This document shows, piece after piece, positions 46,397-54,778 of a DNA stretch of 64,000 nt. The stretch covers positions 3,854,176-3,918,175 of the forward strand of contig NZ_AP022332.1 in NCBI RefSeq assembly GCF_009936375.1. Direction: 5' to 3'. Below the pieces are notes generated by a model that was given only the letters and a program-made list of their open reading frames with translations, was not told the DNA's origin and did not search any database. This stretch comes from Methylosinus sp. C49 (GTDB lineage Bacteria > Pseudomonadota > Alphaproteobacteria > Rhizobiales > Beijerinckiaceae). The position numbers were made by a program, and so were the translations under genes. The first letter of the stretch is position 1. Each line of letters begins with the position of its first letter.

Positions 46397-46569
46397 GCGC
46401 GATCCTCACGGACGCCGCGCTCGTCATGTTCGATAAGATGCTCGGCGGCGTGTTCCGCCGCGCGGATCGTGTCTACAAAGAAAATCTCATACGTCGAGCG
46501 AAAGCTGTCGATGCGTCGGCGTCGCTGTCGCTCATTTTTCAGGAGCAAAGGGCGTTGACATGCCCCTGA
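46397..46569 (+). pseudogene. Possible Tn3-family transposase scrap
   Basis: The frame reads ILTDAALVMFDKMLGGVFRRA then DRVYKENLIRRAKAVDASA before a TGA at 46569. The segment recalls an internal portion of Tn3-type TnpA proteins. There is no start, no catalytic region and no terminal repeat. It directly follows the TonB receptor gene. Confidence 0.4.
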
Positions 46570-46589
46570 AAAACCCCACCAGCATCGAT

Positions 46590-47004
46590 TAGAGTCCGGC
46601 CGATTGCAGGACGGACGCGGCCGGCGCGAAGGTGGCGGACCTCGCGCGCAAATACGCGGTTTCGGAGACGACGCTCGACAATTGAAAGGCCAAGTTCGGC
46701 GGCATGGACGTTCCCGAGGCCAAGCGGTTTGAAGGCGCTGGAGGTGGAAAACGCGCGTCTGAAGAAGCTCTCGGCCGATCAGATGCTCGATGCGGCGGCG
46801 CTTCGGGAGCTCTTGTCAAAAATGGTAGGGCCCGCCTCGAGCGCGAAGCCGTCGCGCACCGTCAGGCCGTCATGGGCCTGTCGGAACGTCGAGCCTGCCG
46901 GATCGTCGCGATCGATCGCAAGACGGCGCGCTACACGTCGAAGCGCCCGGCCGACGCCCGAGCTTCGCGATCTCGCCAATGCGCGTCGGCGCTTCGGCTT
47001 ACCG
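46590..47004 (+). pseudogene. IS3-family element remnant, left part (orfA and start of orfB)
   Basis: The frame reads VADLARKYAVSETTLDN then a stop where a Trp is expected, KAKFGGMDVPEAKR, a frameshift, then LKALEVENARLKKLSADQML, and later RDLANARRRFG, which are the orfA helix-turn-helix/leucine zipper and orfB start of an IS3-family transposase. Multiple frame breaks make it inactive. At 47004 it is interrupted by the IS66 insertion and resumes at 50049. Confidence 0.7.
46997..47004 (+). repeat. 8-bp target-site duplication, left copy (TTACCGGC)
   Basis: TTACCGGC at 46997-47004 is repeated exactly at 50049-50056, flanking the inverted-repeat ends of the IS66 element. Eight base pairs is the usual IS66 duplication, so this fixes the element's boundaries. 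Confidence 0.9.
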
Positions 47005-47092
47005 GCGTAAGCGGTGCGAGCGTCCCACCTCGAAAAAGTTTGAGCGCCGCGCGATCCTCTTCAAGTGATTTGGTCATGAGGAGGGTTGGGCG

Positions 47093-47533
47093 ATGGATCA
47101 TTCCATGCTTGATGCCATGCATGAAGGCAGGACTTATCAACGGGTGGAGCTGATCACCGGCGGCCGGCGCCGGCGCAGTTGGACGTCCGAGGAAAAAGCC
47201 AGGATCGTCGCGGAAAGCGCGGAGCCGAACGCCAACATTTCGGACGTCGCTCGGCGCAATGGCGTAAGCCGTGGACTGCTGACCGTCTGGCGTCGGCAGG
47301 CCTGGGAGGCGCGAAGCACGTCCGAGCATGAATCGCTGTTCGCTGCGGTGCGCGTGAGATGTGTCGAGGAGCGCCCGCAGAATGCGGCCGCAATCGTCGA
47401 GGAGCGAGATGCGGTCTCTGTCGTGTCATGTACGATCGAGGTCTCGATGGCCGATGCGACGGTCCGTGTGCCGATGGGCGCGGACAGCGCGACGGTCAAC
47501 GCAGTGATTTCGGCGCTGCGTCGTTCGCGATGA
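47093..47533 (+). CDS. tnpA: IS66 accessory transposition protein TnpA
   Basis: A 146-residue protein with the helix-turn-helix typical of IS66 Orf1 (RRRSWTSEEKARIVAESAEPNANISDVARRNGVSRGLLTVWRRQ). Its stop overlaps the tnpB start (ATGA at 47530). It is required with TnpB and TnpC for IS66 transposition. Confidence 0.9.
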   Translation: MDHSMLDAMHEGRTYQRVELITGGRRRRSWTSEEKARIVAESAEPNANISDVARRNGVSRGLLTVWRRQAWEARSTSEHESLFAAVRVRCVEERPQNAAAIVEERDAVSVVSCTIEVSMADATVRVPMGADSATVNAVISALRRSR

Positions 47534-47886
47534 TCTCCGTCGGCGCGCAGCGACGTGTGTTCGTATCGACGCGGCCGGTCGATTTCCGCAAAGGTGTGCA
47601 TGGACTCGTCGCACTGGTGGCGGAGGATTTAAGATGCAATCCTTACAGTGGTGACGTGTATGTGTTCCGCGCCAAGCGCAAGGACCGCTTGAAGTTTTTG
47701 CTATTCGACGGCTCGGGAACAGTTCTGGCGACGAAATGGCTGGAGGATAGCGGCTTCGCCTGGCCGCCAGCACAAGACGGTGTGGTGTCTCTGACGCCGA
47801 CGCAGTTCGCGATGTTGTTCGACGGCTTCTCCGAATGGTCGCGCATGACGCCGAAGGCGGTGAAGAGGCCGAACAAGACTGCGTGA
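47530..47886 (+). CDS. tnpB: IS66 accessory transposition protein TnpB (Orf2)
   Basis: A 118-residue protein of the IS66 Orf2 family: VFVSTRPVDFRKGVHGLVALV, the GDVYVFRAKRKDRLKFLLFDGSG core and the W-x-P-containing tail are all present. It starts at ATG 47530, coupled to tnpA. The next gene, tnpC, starts 50 bases after its stop. Confidence 0.92.
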   Translation: MISVGAQRRVFVSTRPVDFRKGVHGLVALVAEDLRCNPYSGDVYVFRAKRKDRLKFLLFDGSGTVLATKWLEDSGFAWPPAQDGVVSLTPTQFAMLFDGFSEWSRMTPKAVKRPNKTA

Positions 47887-47936
47887 TATTGCTGTATTCG
47901 CTGGAGCGTCAGCGAGCGCGGTGGTACATTCATGTC

Positions 47937-49499
47937 ATGGCGCTTCGCTCCACGCCCCTTCCATCGGACCCGGCTCTGCTGACGGAGCTGGCGCTCGCGC
48001 TCGAAGCGGAAAACGAGACGCTGAAGACGACGATCGTGACGCTGAAAGCCCTGATTTTCGGCGCGCGCTCCGAGCGCTTGTCCAGGCTGGGCGCCGAACA
48101 GCTCGCGCTCGACCTTTCGGATAATCGAGACGAAGAGACGCGGAAGACGGCGGCGACGAACGACGACATTCCGGCGTCCGAGGAAGCCGCGAAGAAGCCG
48201 TGCAAAAAGGCCGGGCGCAATATCGGGAAGCTGCCCGAGCACCTTCCCCGCTGCGAGCGCGTCATAGAACCGACGACAACGCGGTGTCCCTGCTGCAAAG
48301 GACGGATGCATCGCATCGGCGAGGATGTGAGCGAAGTGCTCGACCGTGTGCCGGCCGTGCTGCGCGTCTTGCGCACGATCCGTCCCAAATATGCATGCCG
48401 GGCTTGCGAAAGCGCGGTCGTGCAGGCGCCGGCGCCGGCGCAGTTGATCGAAGGCGGCATGGTCTCGACGACGCTCGTCGCTCATATCGCTGTCGCCAAA
48501 TATGGCTGGCTCTCGACCCTCTATCGTCAGACCGCCATCCTCGCCGGCCTGGGCGTCGTCCTCGATCGGCAGACGCTGGCGCGCTGGATGAAGCAGACGG
48601 CCTGGATGCTGAAGGGGCTCTACGATCTGCAATTGGAGGTGATGCATCGCTATCCGCGGCTCTTCTGCGACGAGACGCCGATGCCTGTGCTCGCGTCCGG
48701 ACATGTGAAGCTCCGACAGTTCTGGGCGCATGCGACCGATGACCGCCCCTGGGCGGGACCGGCTCCGCCGGCCGTCGCCTATGTGTTCGCGGACGGCCGC
48801 AGCAAGAAGGAGATCGCGTCGCAGCTTTCCGGCTTTACCGGAATCTTGCAGGTCGACGGCTACGCCGCCTACAAGGCGCTGGTCAAGGACTCGGGCGCCG
48901 AAAGCCGCGTCACACTCGCTTTCTGCCTCGCGCATGCGCGCCGCAAGTTCGTCGCGGTGTTCAAAACGACGAACTCGCCATTCGCCAAAGAGGTCATCGA
49001 GACGATCGCGCTGGTCTATGCGATCGAGAAGCGCATTCGCGGCAAAAGCGCCGATGAGCGGCGCGCGGTTCGGCAGGCCGAGACAAAGCCGATCATGGAG
49101 GCGCTCCACGCCCGCTTGATCGCCGTGCGCGACGGGCTGTCGCAAATCTCGCCGCTGATCAAGGCGATAAACTATACGCTCGCGCATTGGAGCGGATTGA
49201 CGCGCTTTCATGACGATGGCCGCATCGAGCCGGACACCAATATCGTGGAGCGCCCCATTCGATCGATCGCGATCGGCAAGCGCAACTCGCTTTTCGCCGG
49301 CGACAATGGCGGCGCCGAAACATGGGCGATCCTATCGACGCTGATTCAGACGGCGCGGCTCAATGGCGTCGATCCAGAGACATGGCTCGCGGATGTGCTG
49401 GAGCGCATGGTCTCCGGCGCGACCACCAACAATCGGCTCGCCGAGCTTCTCGTGTGGAACTGGAAAGCTGCGCGTGACCAGGCCGAAGCGGCGGCATGA
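47937..49499 (+). CDS. tnpC: IS66 transposase TnpC
   Basis: A 520-residue DDE transposase. The N-terminal leucine-zipper-like helix (LALALEAENETLKTTIVTLKALIFGARSE begins near residue 15) is followed by a zinc-binding CPCCKGRMHRIGEDV ... KYACRACE region, then the catalytic acids in LFCDETPMPVL, LQVDGYAAYKAL and the Glu of NIVERPIRSIAIGKRN. The C-terminal DDE_Tnp_IS66_C segment ends PETWLADVLERM. ATG 47937 is chosen because the frame upstream overlaps tnpB without family resemblance. Confidence 0.93.
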   Translation: MALRSTPLPSDPALLTELALALEAENETLKTTIVTLKALIFGARSERLSRLGAEQLALDLSDNRDEETRKTAATNDDIPASEEAAKKPCKKAGRNIGKLPEHLPRCERVIEPTTTRCPCCKGRMHRIGEDVSEVLDRVPAVLRVLRTIRPKYACRACESAVVQAPAPAQLIEGGMVSTTLVAHIAVAKYGWLSTLYRQTAILAGLGVVLDRQTLARWMKQTAWMLKGLYDLQLEVMHRYPRLFCDETPMPVLASGHVKLRQFWAHATDDRPWAGPAPPAVAYVFADGRSKKEIASQLSGFTGILQVDGYAAYKALVKDSGAESRVTLAFCLAHARRKFVAVFKTTNSPFAKEVIETIALVYAIEKRIRGKSADERRAVRQAETKPIMEALHARLIAVRDGLSQISPLIKAINYTLAHWSGLTRFHDDGRIEPDTNIVERPIRSIAIGKRNSLFAGDNGGAETWAILSTLIQTARLNGVDPETWLADVLERMVSGATTNNRLAELLVWNWKAARDQAEAAA

Positions 49500-49506
49500 T
49501 CCGCCA

Positions 49507-49944
49507 TCAACGCAACAGGCTCGGCTCGCTCGCCGTCTCCGCGTCCCTCGTATCGGAGCAGATCGACTCTTTGATCAGCCGCTCCGTCGTCTGCTCGAAA
49601 TAGATCCAAAGGTCCGTGTGCAGATCGGAAAATTGCCGCCACACGACGGCGTCGAAAAAGCGCCGCGGCACCCTCACCATGATCGTCGTGCGGCGTTGCC
49701 GCGAATAGCGGAATGGGCGCACGCCGTAGCGTCGGCATAGAGCGACAAACAAGCGCACCGACCATTCGTCCGGGAGGCTGAACTTCATCTCGACGGGAGG
49801 ATCGCTGCGCGCCGCCTCATCGAGCTTCGCCCTCAGCCGATCGGCCGCCGCGCTGGCCGCCTCGCGCTCTCCCGCGCTCGTCGCGCCGAAATGCAGCGCC
49901 TCCACCTTCCGCAACCGCTCTCGAAGCTGGTCCTCGATCGTCAT
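49507..49944 (-). CDS. IS66 passenger protein of unknown function
   Basis: A 145-residue soluble protein encoded against the transposase genes but inside the element ends. It has a helical N-terminus rich in Ala/Arg/Glu (about residues 1-48) and a C-terminal domain with FSLPDEWSVRLFVALCRRYG, VRVPRRFF and WRQFSDLHTDLWIYFEQ. The gene ends seven bases from tnpC. I do not recall its function; such opposite-strand genes travel with some rhizobial IS66 elements. The remaining ~100 bases to the right end hold no gene. Confidence 0.6.
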   Translation of the reverse strand: MTIEDQLRERLRKVEALHFGATSAGEREAASAAADRLRAKLDEAARSDPPVEMKFSLPDEWSVRLFVALCRRYGVRPFRYSRQRRTTIMVRVPRRFFDAVVWRQFSDLHTDLWIYFEQTTERLIKESICSDTRDAETASEPSLLR

Positions 49945-50048
49945 CGGCGTCGCTCCTCAAAAGCACGACGCCATCCCTCCGATCAGACGTCAACTGCCCA
50001 GCACCCGCCGTCCACAGCCGATCGGTGTGGCACGGCCGCACCGCTTAC

Positions 50049-50256
50049 TTACCGGCGGCTGTTCGTCTTGCTTCGTCAGCGGGGCGAGCGCTCGGGCAAG
50101 AACCGCATCTATCGGCTCTACCGCGGGGAAGGGCTGACGGTGAGGAAGCGCCGCGCCGCCGCCGCGCCCGTGGGAACACGTGCGCTGATTGTCGTCGAGG
50201 CGAAGCCGAGTGCGCGATCACGAAGCGCGGGCCGTATAAAAAGTCGACCGAAGAAA
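50049..50256 (+). pseudogene. IS3-family orfB remnant, right part beyond the IS66 insertion
   Basis: Read from the duplicated TTACCGGC, the frame gives YRRLFVLLRQRGERSGKNR then IYRLYRGEGLTVRKRR, which continues the orfB sequence broken at 47004 (RRRFG + YRRL is the family's junction). One extra T at the junction leaves a frameshift even if the IS66 is removed. The DDE domain is missing; resemblance ends near 50256. Confidence 0.7.
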
Positions 50257-50411
50257 TTTCAAACTGATCCACTACCGAATTTCGGTGCCGATTGAGATCC
50301 TTCCATTGCAGGCGCCAAGGGAAAATGAGGGAAAATTCGCGCCATCTGCGTTTCGCTGAGCAAAAACAAATCACCCATCAAAGCCGCCATATCGGAGACC
50401 TTGATTACGCC

Positions 50412-51119
50412 TCACTCGAAATTGACAGGTCTTGAGCCTAGTGTTGCGGGATAGTGTAGCGCCGATTTTAATTCGTCAGGAGGCTCGGGGAGCTGGACGA
50501 ATACTCGCCACACGAGATCCGAGCCGGGGAAGAGCACAGTCCATATCGTCACTGCGATGATAGCAAAGTATGTGTCGAGCGTTGCGTGCTCGATATACCA
50601 AGCTTCGATTTGTCCCTTGTACGGGGCGATGATCTGATCGTAAATGCACAGCTTGTCTGGTTCGCGCGGAAGGATATCTTCCTCTCCTCTGAACACGACG
50701 GCGCCGAGCCCAGAGAGACCGGGTCTCACCTTCACGATGACGCTCTGTAAAGCGGGAGGAAAGGCGTCGAAGCATCGCTTGGTCTGCGGACGAGGACCTA
50801 TCAAGCTCATGTCTCCGAGCAGGATGTTCAAGAGCTGCGGCAACTCATTGATCTTTGTTCTGCGTAACATCGCTCCCACTGGCAAAATGCGTGGATCGTC
50901 CTTTATCGTGACGGTTCCTGCGCCGATGTTCGGACTGTTCTCGAGCATGGTCGCAAATTTGTAGAGGTTAAAGGGCGCGCCATCTTTGCCGATCCGCTTT
51001 TGTCGGAAGAAGACCTTTCCCTCGCCGGTGAGCCTCAATAAAAGCACGAGCAGAATCAAAAAGGGCGAAAGTAGCGCCAGCGCCGAAGCAGACAGCAGAA
51101 TGTCGAAAATCCGCTGCAT
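50412..51119 (-). CDS. Initiating sugar-phosphate transferase, paralogue of 18270-18977
   Basis: A 235-residue phosphoglycosyl transferase. ATG 51119 follows GAGGAG; an ATG at 51221 would add a 34-residue polar leader. It shares with its paralogue the re-entrant hydrophobic segment, GEGKVFFRQKRIGKDG, YKFATMLENSPNIGAG, LPQLLNILLGDMSLIGPRPQT and VRPGLSGLGAVVFR. It would load the first sugar of the repeat unit on undecaprenyl phosphate. It faces away from the IS cluster and begins the second, minus-strand arm of the polysaccharide locus. Confidence 0.88.
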   Translation of the reverse strand: MQRIFDILLSASALALLSPFLILLVLLLRLTGEGKVFFRQKRIGKDGAPFNLYKFATMLENSPNIGAGTVTIKDDPRILPVGAMLRRTKINELPQLLNILLGDMSLIGPRPQTKRCFDAFPPALQSVIVKVRPGLSGLGAVVFRGEEDILPREPDKLCIYDQIIAPYKGQIEAWYIEHATLDTYFAIIAVTIWTVLFPGSDLVWRVFVQLPEPPDELKSALHYPATLGSRPVNFE

Positions 51120-51221
51120 CGTCCGAGCTCCTCGTCGAAATTGGTCTGAAAGACTTGTCGAGCTCGCAACAGAATCGGCGCGAGCTTGTTGCCCCTCAAT
51201 ATCGAATTCGTAGCAAGTCAT

Positions 51222-51614
51222 TGGTACAACATCACATCATCGGGAACAAGTGAGTGGAGCCCCTTATCATCGCTCCGGCAGTCTGCGGGCTTGACCGGTG
51301 GTAATAATAGCCGCTCCTCTAGTTGAGCATACCAGCGGATTGTTTCTGATCGGCTCAAGCGGTCTGCGATTGATGAGGTTTTATGTAGCAACCGCCACCG
51401 TCGCTTGACATCGGTCGTAATCTCGCCGAGAGCGTTCGCTCTATGTTCTCGCAGGCGACGATTTTGTCGCGGCTCTGGTCTGGCTATGCCCTCCCGCCGC
51501 CGCGACAAAATCGACACGCCCCGCGTTCAGCGTTCAGCAAACCCCAGCAGAGATCCACTCAAAATCCGCGGGAAGCTGTTCGAACAACCGAGCCCAGTTC
51601 TGTTCACGCCAAAT
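51222..51614. other. 393-base region without a recognisable gene
   Basis: This lies between the tail-fibre-like gene and the sugar transferase gene. Open frames on both strands have no recognisable family and are arginine/serine-rich. It may carry the promoter of the sugar transferase gene. I see no repeat or hairpin with a T-run. Confidence 0.4.
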
Positions 51615-53477
51615 TTATGCTGTCACTGCCGTCGCCACGCCGGGGATTCTCCAAATCGTTCCATTACTCGTGACAAAAGAGCCAGTGCCGGCTCCTGTAG
51701 ATTCGCCGACGTTGCAAGCGTCCGTCGCATATGCGCACGCGCCAGCGCCAACAGCTGCGGCGGAGGGGAGTGTTGCGACCGTATAGGATGAAACTTTTAC
51801 CGGGCCCCCGGCAAACGTATGCACGTTGGGAGTTGTCCCGTTGAAATCGTATTTGATCGCCCCGTCGCCGCTCGCGAGAATGACCGCGCCTGTAAGCCCA
51901 GCGGGAAGGCCGGTAACCTCAGCGCCTACAATCGTATTGTTTGCGCCGTAGGTTATACCCCGACCCGTGTTGCACCCGATTGCGGTGTTGCCAGATGGAG
52001 TACTCGATACTGCGCTTCCTGTTCCCGTTCCTGGTCCAGATGCTCCAGCGCCCGTGCATATAAAAACGGTTCCAGGATTAGAGTCTGCCGCTCCAATTAA
52101 TGTGAAATCCGTTGTTCCCGCAGTGACGATGACATAGCGCACGCCGTTCGTGAAACCCAATACGCCGCCGCTGCTGGCGTACTCCGGCGGACTCGTGCTA
52201 GTGACGGCAGTACCCGTTCCTGCCCCGGGGCCTGTCGCGACGAATAGAGTTCCGGCGGTGTTGCTGCTGGCCCCGATTAGTGTGAAGTCCGTCGTCCCTA
52301 CAGAAATGATTACGTAACTCAGACCAGCAACAAAACTTCCCGCCGTTTGTGGCGCGCCAACGACTACCGTTGCGGTACCCGTGCCGGCGCCGGGGCCCGT
52401 GGCCCGGAAGACAGTTCCTACCGCATTATTCGCGGCTCCAATCAACGTGAAGTCCGTGGTCCCCACTGTGAAAATCTGGTAGGTGAGCCCTGTGACAAAG
52501 GCGCCTGCCATCGACGGCAAGCCGAGGTCGAGCGCCGCTTGATAGCCGGCAGCGACAAGCCCTTGTCCTGTGTTATTTCGTCCGGCGTATTGACCAATAA
52601 CAGAAACCTGGTTGCCCGTATTATACTCTGCAGATTGCGTCCCCATAGCAGTGAGGCTATGGCCTTTGTTGGTATACGCGCTGTAATTTCCAACTGCCGC
52701 CACATCATTGCCGTCATTGGAATACCCAGAATAAGCTCCAACAACTGTAGCGCCCCAACTCGCAGTTGTCACACTATTTCCAGCGCTAAACCCGACTGCG
52801 GTAAGAGATCCAGTGTTGTTGCTATAGCCGGCATACGCGCCAATGCAGGTAGAAGTATCGCCTGTGTTGTTGAAGCCTGCATAATTACCAACCGCGGTCA
52901 CGCTGCCGCCTATGTTGTTGAAGCCAGCATAATTTCCACAACCGACAAAATCAATTCCAGAATTGTTGTAGCCGGTAGAGGCGCCGACGCCAACGAATCC
53001 ATCACCTGTATTGTCGAATCCGACGCCGTAGCCCATTCCAGTGAAGCTGGTTTTAGTATTATTTTTCCCAGCGTTAGCACCGAAGGCGCTACAGTAAGAG
53101 GCTGTTGTGGCAGAGTATAGCGCTTGCATACCGAAGACGCTGTTTCCGCCGCCTGTCATATTGCCGTAGAGCGCCCTCCAGCCATTCGCAGTATTGTTCT
53201 GCCCTACCGTGTTAGAGGAGAGCGCTGAGACACCAATCGCTGTATTATAATCACCTGTTGTGTTGGCCAAAAGAGAATCATTCCCGTAAGCGCAATTGGA
53301 TACAATACCGCCGGAGCCATAAGCGTAAAATCTGTTGGCGCTAACATTCGTTCCGTCGAAATTGGTCCCTGCTGCTCCGTCGATCACCCCCCCATTGTTA
53401 TATTGAAGCTGCCCGGAAGTCCCGCCGGGAGTGAGAGCATTCGCAGCTGAGCCGCGAGCAACTAGGTCTGTAACCAC
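51615..53477 (-). CDS. Phage tail-fibre-like beta-repeat surface protein
   Basis: A 620-residue, Gly/Asn/Thr-rich protein from GTG 53477. Residues ~60-312 carry about eleven ~20-residue repeats of the form G-x-x-A/S-G-x-x-N-T/S-G (for example IGAYAGYSNNTG), as in phage tail fibres and trimeric surface fibres. Residues ~325-490 hold three modules of 46-52 residues each with V/A-GTTDFTLIGA (at 338, 393 and 453) and a GPGTGTG-type tail, common in phage virion proteins. The C-terminus (ATLPSAAAVGAGACAYATDA ... SNGTIWRI) resembles tail-fibre tips. No signal peptide or other phage genes are seen. It could be a phage relic or a surface/secreted fibre tied to the polysaccharide; the role is unknown. 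Confidence 0.7.
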   Translation of the reverse strand: MVTDLVARGSAANALTPGGTSGQLQYNNGGVIDGAAGTNFDGTNVSANRFYAYGSGGIVSNCAYGNDSLLANTTGDYNTAIGVSALSSNTVGQNNTANGWRALYGNMTGGGNSVFGMQALYSATTASYCSAFGANAGKNNTKTSFTGMGYGVGFDNTGDGFVGVGASTGYNNSGIDFVGCGNYAGFNNIGGSVTAVGNYAGFNNTGDTSTCIGAYAGYSNNTGSLTAVGFSAGNSVTTASWGATVVGAYSGYSNDGNDVAAVGNYSAYTNKGHSLTAMGTQSAEYNTGNQVSVIGQYAGRNNTGQGLVAAGYQAALDLGLPSMAGAFVTGLTYQIFTVGTTDFTLIGAANNAVGTVFRATGPGAGTGTATVVVGAPQTAGSFVAGLSYVIISVGTTDFTLIGASSNTAGTLFVATGPGAGTGTAVTSTSPPEYASSGGVLGFTNGVRYVIVTAGTTDFTLIGAADSNPGTVFICTGAGASGPGTGTGSAVSSTPSGNTAIGCNTGRGITYGANNTIVGAEVTGLPAGLTGAVILASGDGAIKYDFNGTTPNVHTFAGGPVKVSSYTVATLPSAAAVGAGACAYATDACNVGESTGAGTGSFVTSNGTIWRIPGVATAVTA

Positions 53478-53693
53478 TTCGGACCCCTTATCAAAAGATG
53501 TAAGCGATCGCCAGCGTGACGGCTGCGCAATTCAAATATTGCCCATCCCAGTTTATTCTTCGTCAACAGGCTCTGATGGGTACCAAGAACCGGCTACGGA
53601 CCTACCATTAAATTGCCGCGATGGCGCGCGCGATCATGGCGAGCGCCATCGCCGGCTTGGTGGCAGAAACCGTCGAAATACGCAACTGTAATG

Positions 53694-54776
53694 CTAGGCG
53701 TATCTTCCTGCGGTTTTCGCGAAGATAATTATGTTGGGATCGACTGAACCTATGTTTATAATTTTCGACTCTTGAATATGAGACTGCAGCATCGCAAATG
53801 TGATCAGCTGAGCATCAAGTATATCCTGCTTTAGCAGGGCATTTTCGTGAATACTTTTCTCTTCTCCTTCCAGGCAGCAAACCAATTGCCGGATTGGACT
53901 GAGCGCCCCCTGTGGACGCTCGACTGGCGCGAGTTCCAAATCCGCGAAGCTCGCATATACGCCGCCACCTTTAACCGAATAAATATCCAACCCCGCACCA
54001 TTGGCGCGAACTGTGATTTCGCCACGTTCGCAGGAAAGGATGAAATCGTGACCCAATGCCTGGGTGATATGACCGACCAAGCCTCCTTCGAAATGTACGC
54101 TCGCTGAAATCACCCGAGGATCGGACGTCACCGATGTGGCGGGCCCGTCTCTTACCACATTGTCCAGTACGGCGTGAACCCCAGCGACGCGGCGACCGGA
54201 AGCGGCGAACAGCAATAGATCTACGGAATGAGAGTGAGTCCAATAGAGCGGCGCCGAGCCGAAAGTGACCCTCACCTCCCGCAAGGCTCCGTATCGCCCT
54301 GATCTCGCCAGCGCCAAGGCTTGTCTGTAGACGTCAAGATGCCGCCGGATCGCACCCCAGGTTACGAAAAGCTCCTTCGATGCAAACAGCGTCCGCAACT
54401 TCTCCAGTTCAGCCATGCTGTTGCAAAGCGGTTTTTCCGCGTGAATCGCTCTGGTCCCCGAATCCACGGCCTCCCGGATCAAAGCCGCTCGCCCAAATGT
54501 TCGCGTCGCGACGCCGAGCAGAGCGGGTTTTTCTGCTTTGAGCAAGTCACTGGGATTAGCGTAGCGACGTTGCACGCCAAACTTCTCGCCGGCCCGGTTC
54601 AGGGCCTCGAGGCTGATGTCGCACAAGGCCTTCAGCTTCAGGCGAGGGTGGGACAAAATGGCTTCCGCATGGCTCAGCGGAAGCCAGCAGGGCGGCCCGT
54701 GCGCAATCATGGTTTCACTGGCAAAGGCGCCCATGCGCCCACATCCAATTACCGCCGCGTCGAAGCAATGTTCCAT
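53694..54776 (-). CDS. Gfo/Idh/MocA-family oxidoreductase (second copy)
   Basis: A 360-residue NAD(P)-dependent oxidoreductase. ATG 54776 lies two bases after the stop of the preceding dehydrogenase gene; in-frame ATG 54794 is possible. The N-terminal Rossmann motif is AAVIGCGRMGAFAS, and HAEKPLCNS is the EKP motif. THSHSVDLLLFAASG in the C-terminal domain provides the family's conserved His/Asp. Gfo/Idh and MDR genes in tandem occur in other glycan loci, where they may make oxidised or epimerised deoxysugars. The substrate is unknown. Confidence 0.8.
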   Translation of the reverse strand: MEHCFDAAVIGCGRMGAFASETMIAHGPPCWLPLSHAEAILSHPRLKLKALCDISLEALNRAGEKFGVQRRYANPSDLLKAEKPALLGVATRTFGRAALIREAVDSGTRAIHAEKPLCNSMAELEKLRTLFASKELFVTWGAIRRHLDVYRQALALARSGRYGALREVRVTFGSAPLYWTHSHSVDLLLFAASGRRVAGVHAVLDNVVRDGPATSVTSDPRVISASVHFEGGLVGHITQALGHDFILSCERGEITVRANGAGLDIYSVKGGGVYASFADLELAPVERPQGALSPIRQLVCCLEGEEKSIHENALLKQDILDAQLITFAMLQSHIQESKIINIGSVDPNIIIFAKTAGRYA

Positions 54777-54778
54777 TT

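Larger units (their letters stand above)
47005..50048 (+). mobile_element. Complete IS66-family insertion sequence with passenger gene
   Basis: A 3044-bp element bounded by inverted ends GTAAGCGGTGC (47005-47015) and GCACCGCTTAC (50038-50048) and by the duplication TTACCGGC. It encodes tnpA, tnpB and tnpC in the usual overlapping order plus an opposite-strand gene at 49507-49944. All frames are intact, so it could be active. It is inserted into a decayed IS3-family orfB. Confidence 0.93.

Noticed and set aside
46285..46548. Minus-strand 87-codon frame after the third TonB receptor
   Set aside because: Overlaps the receptor 3' end and a transposase-like scrap; no family resemblance.
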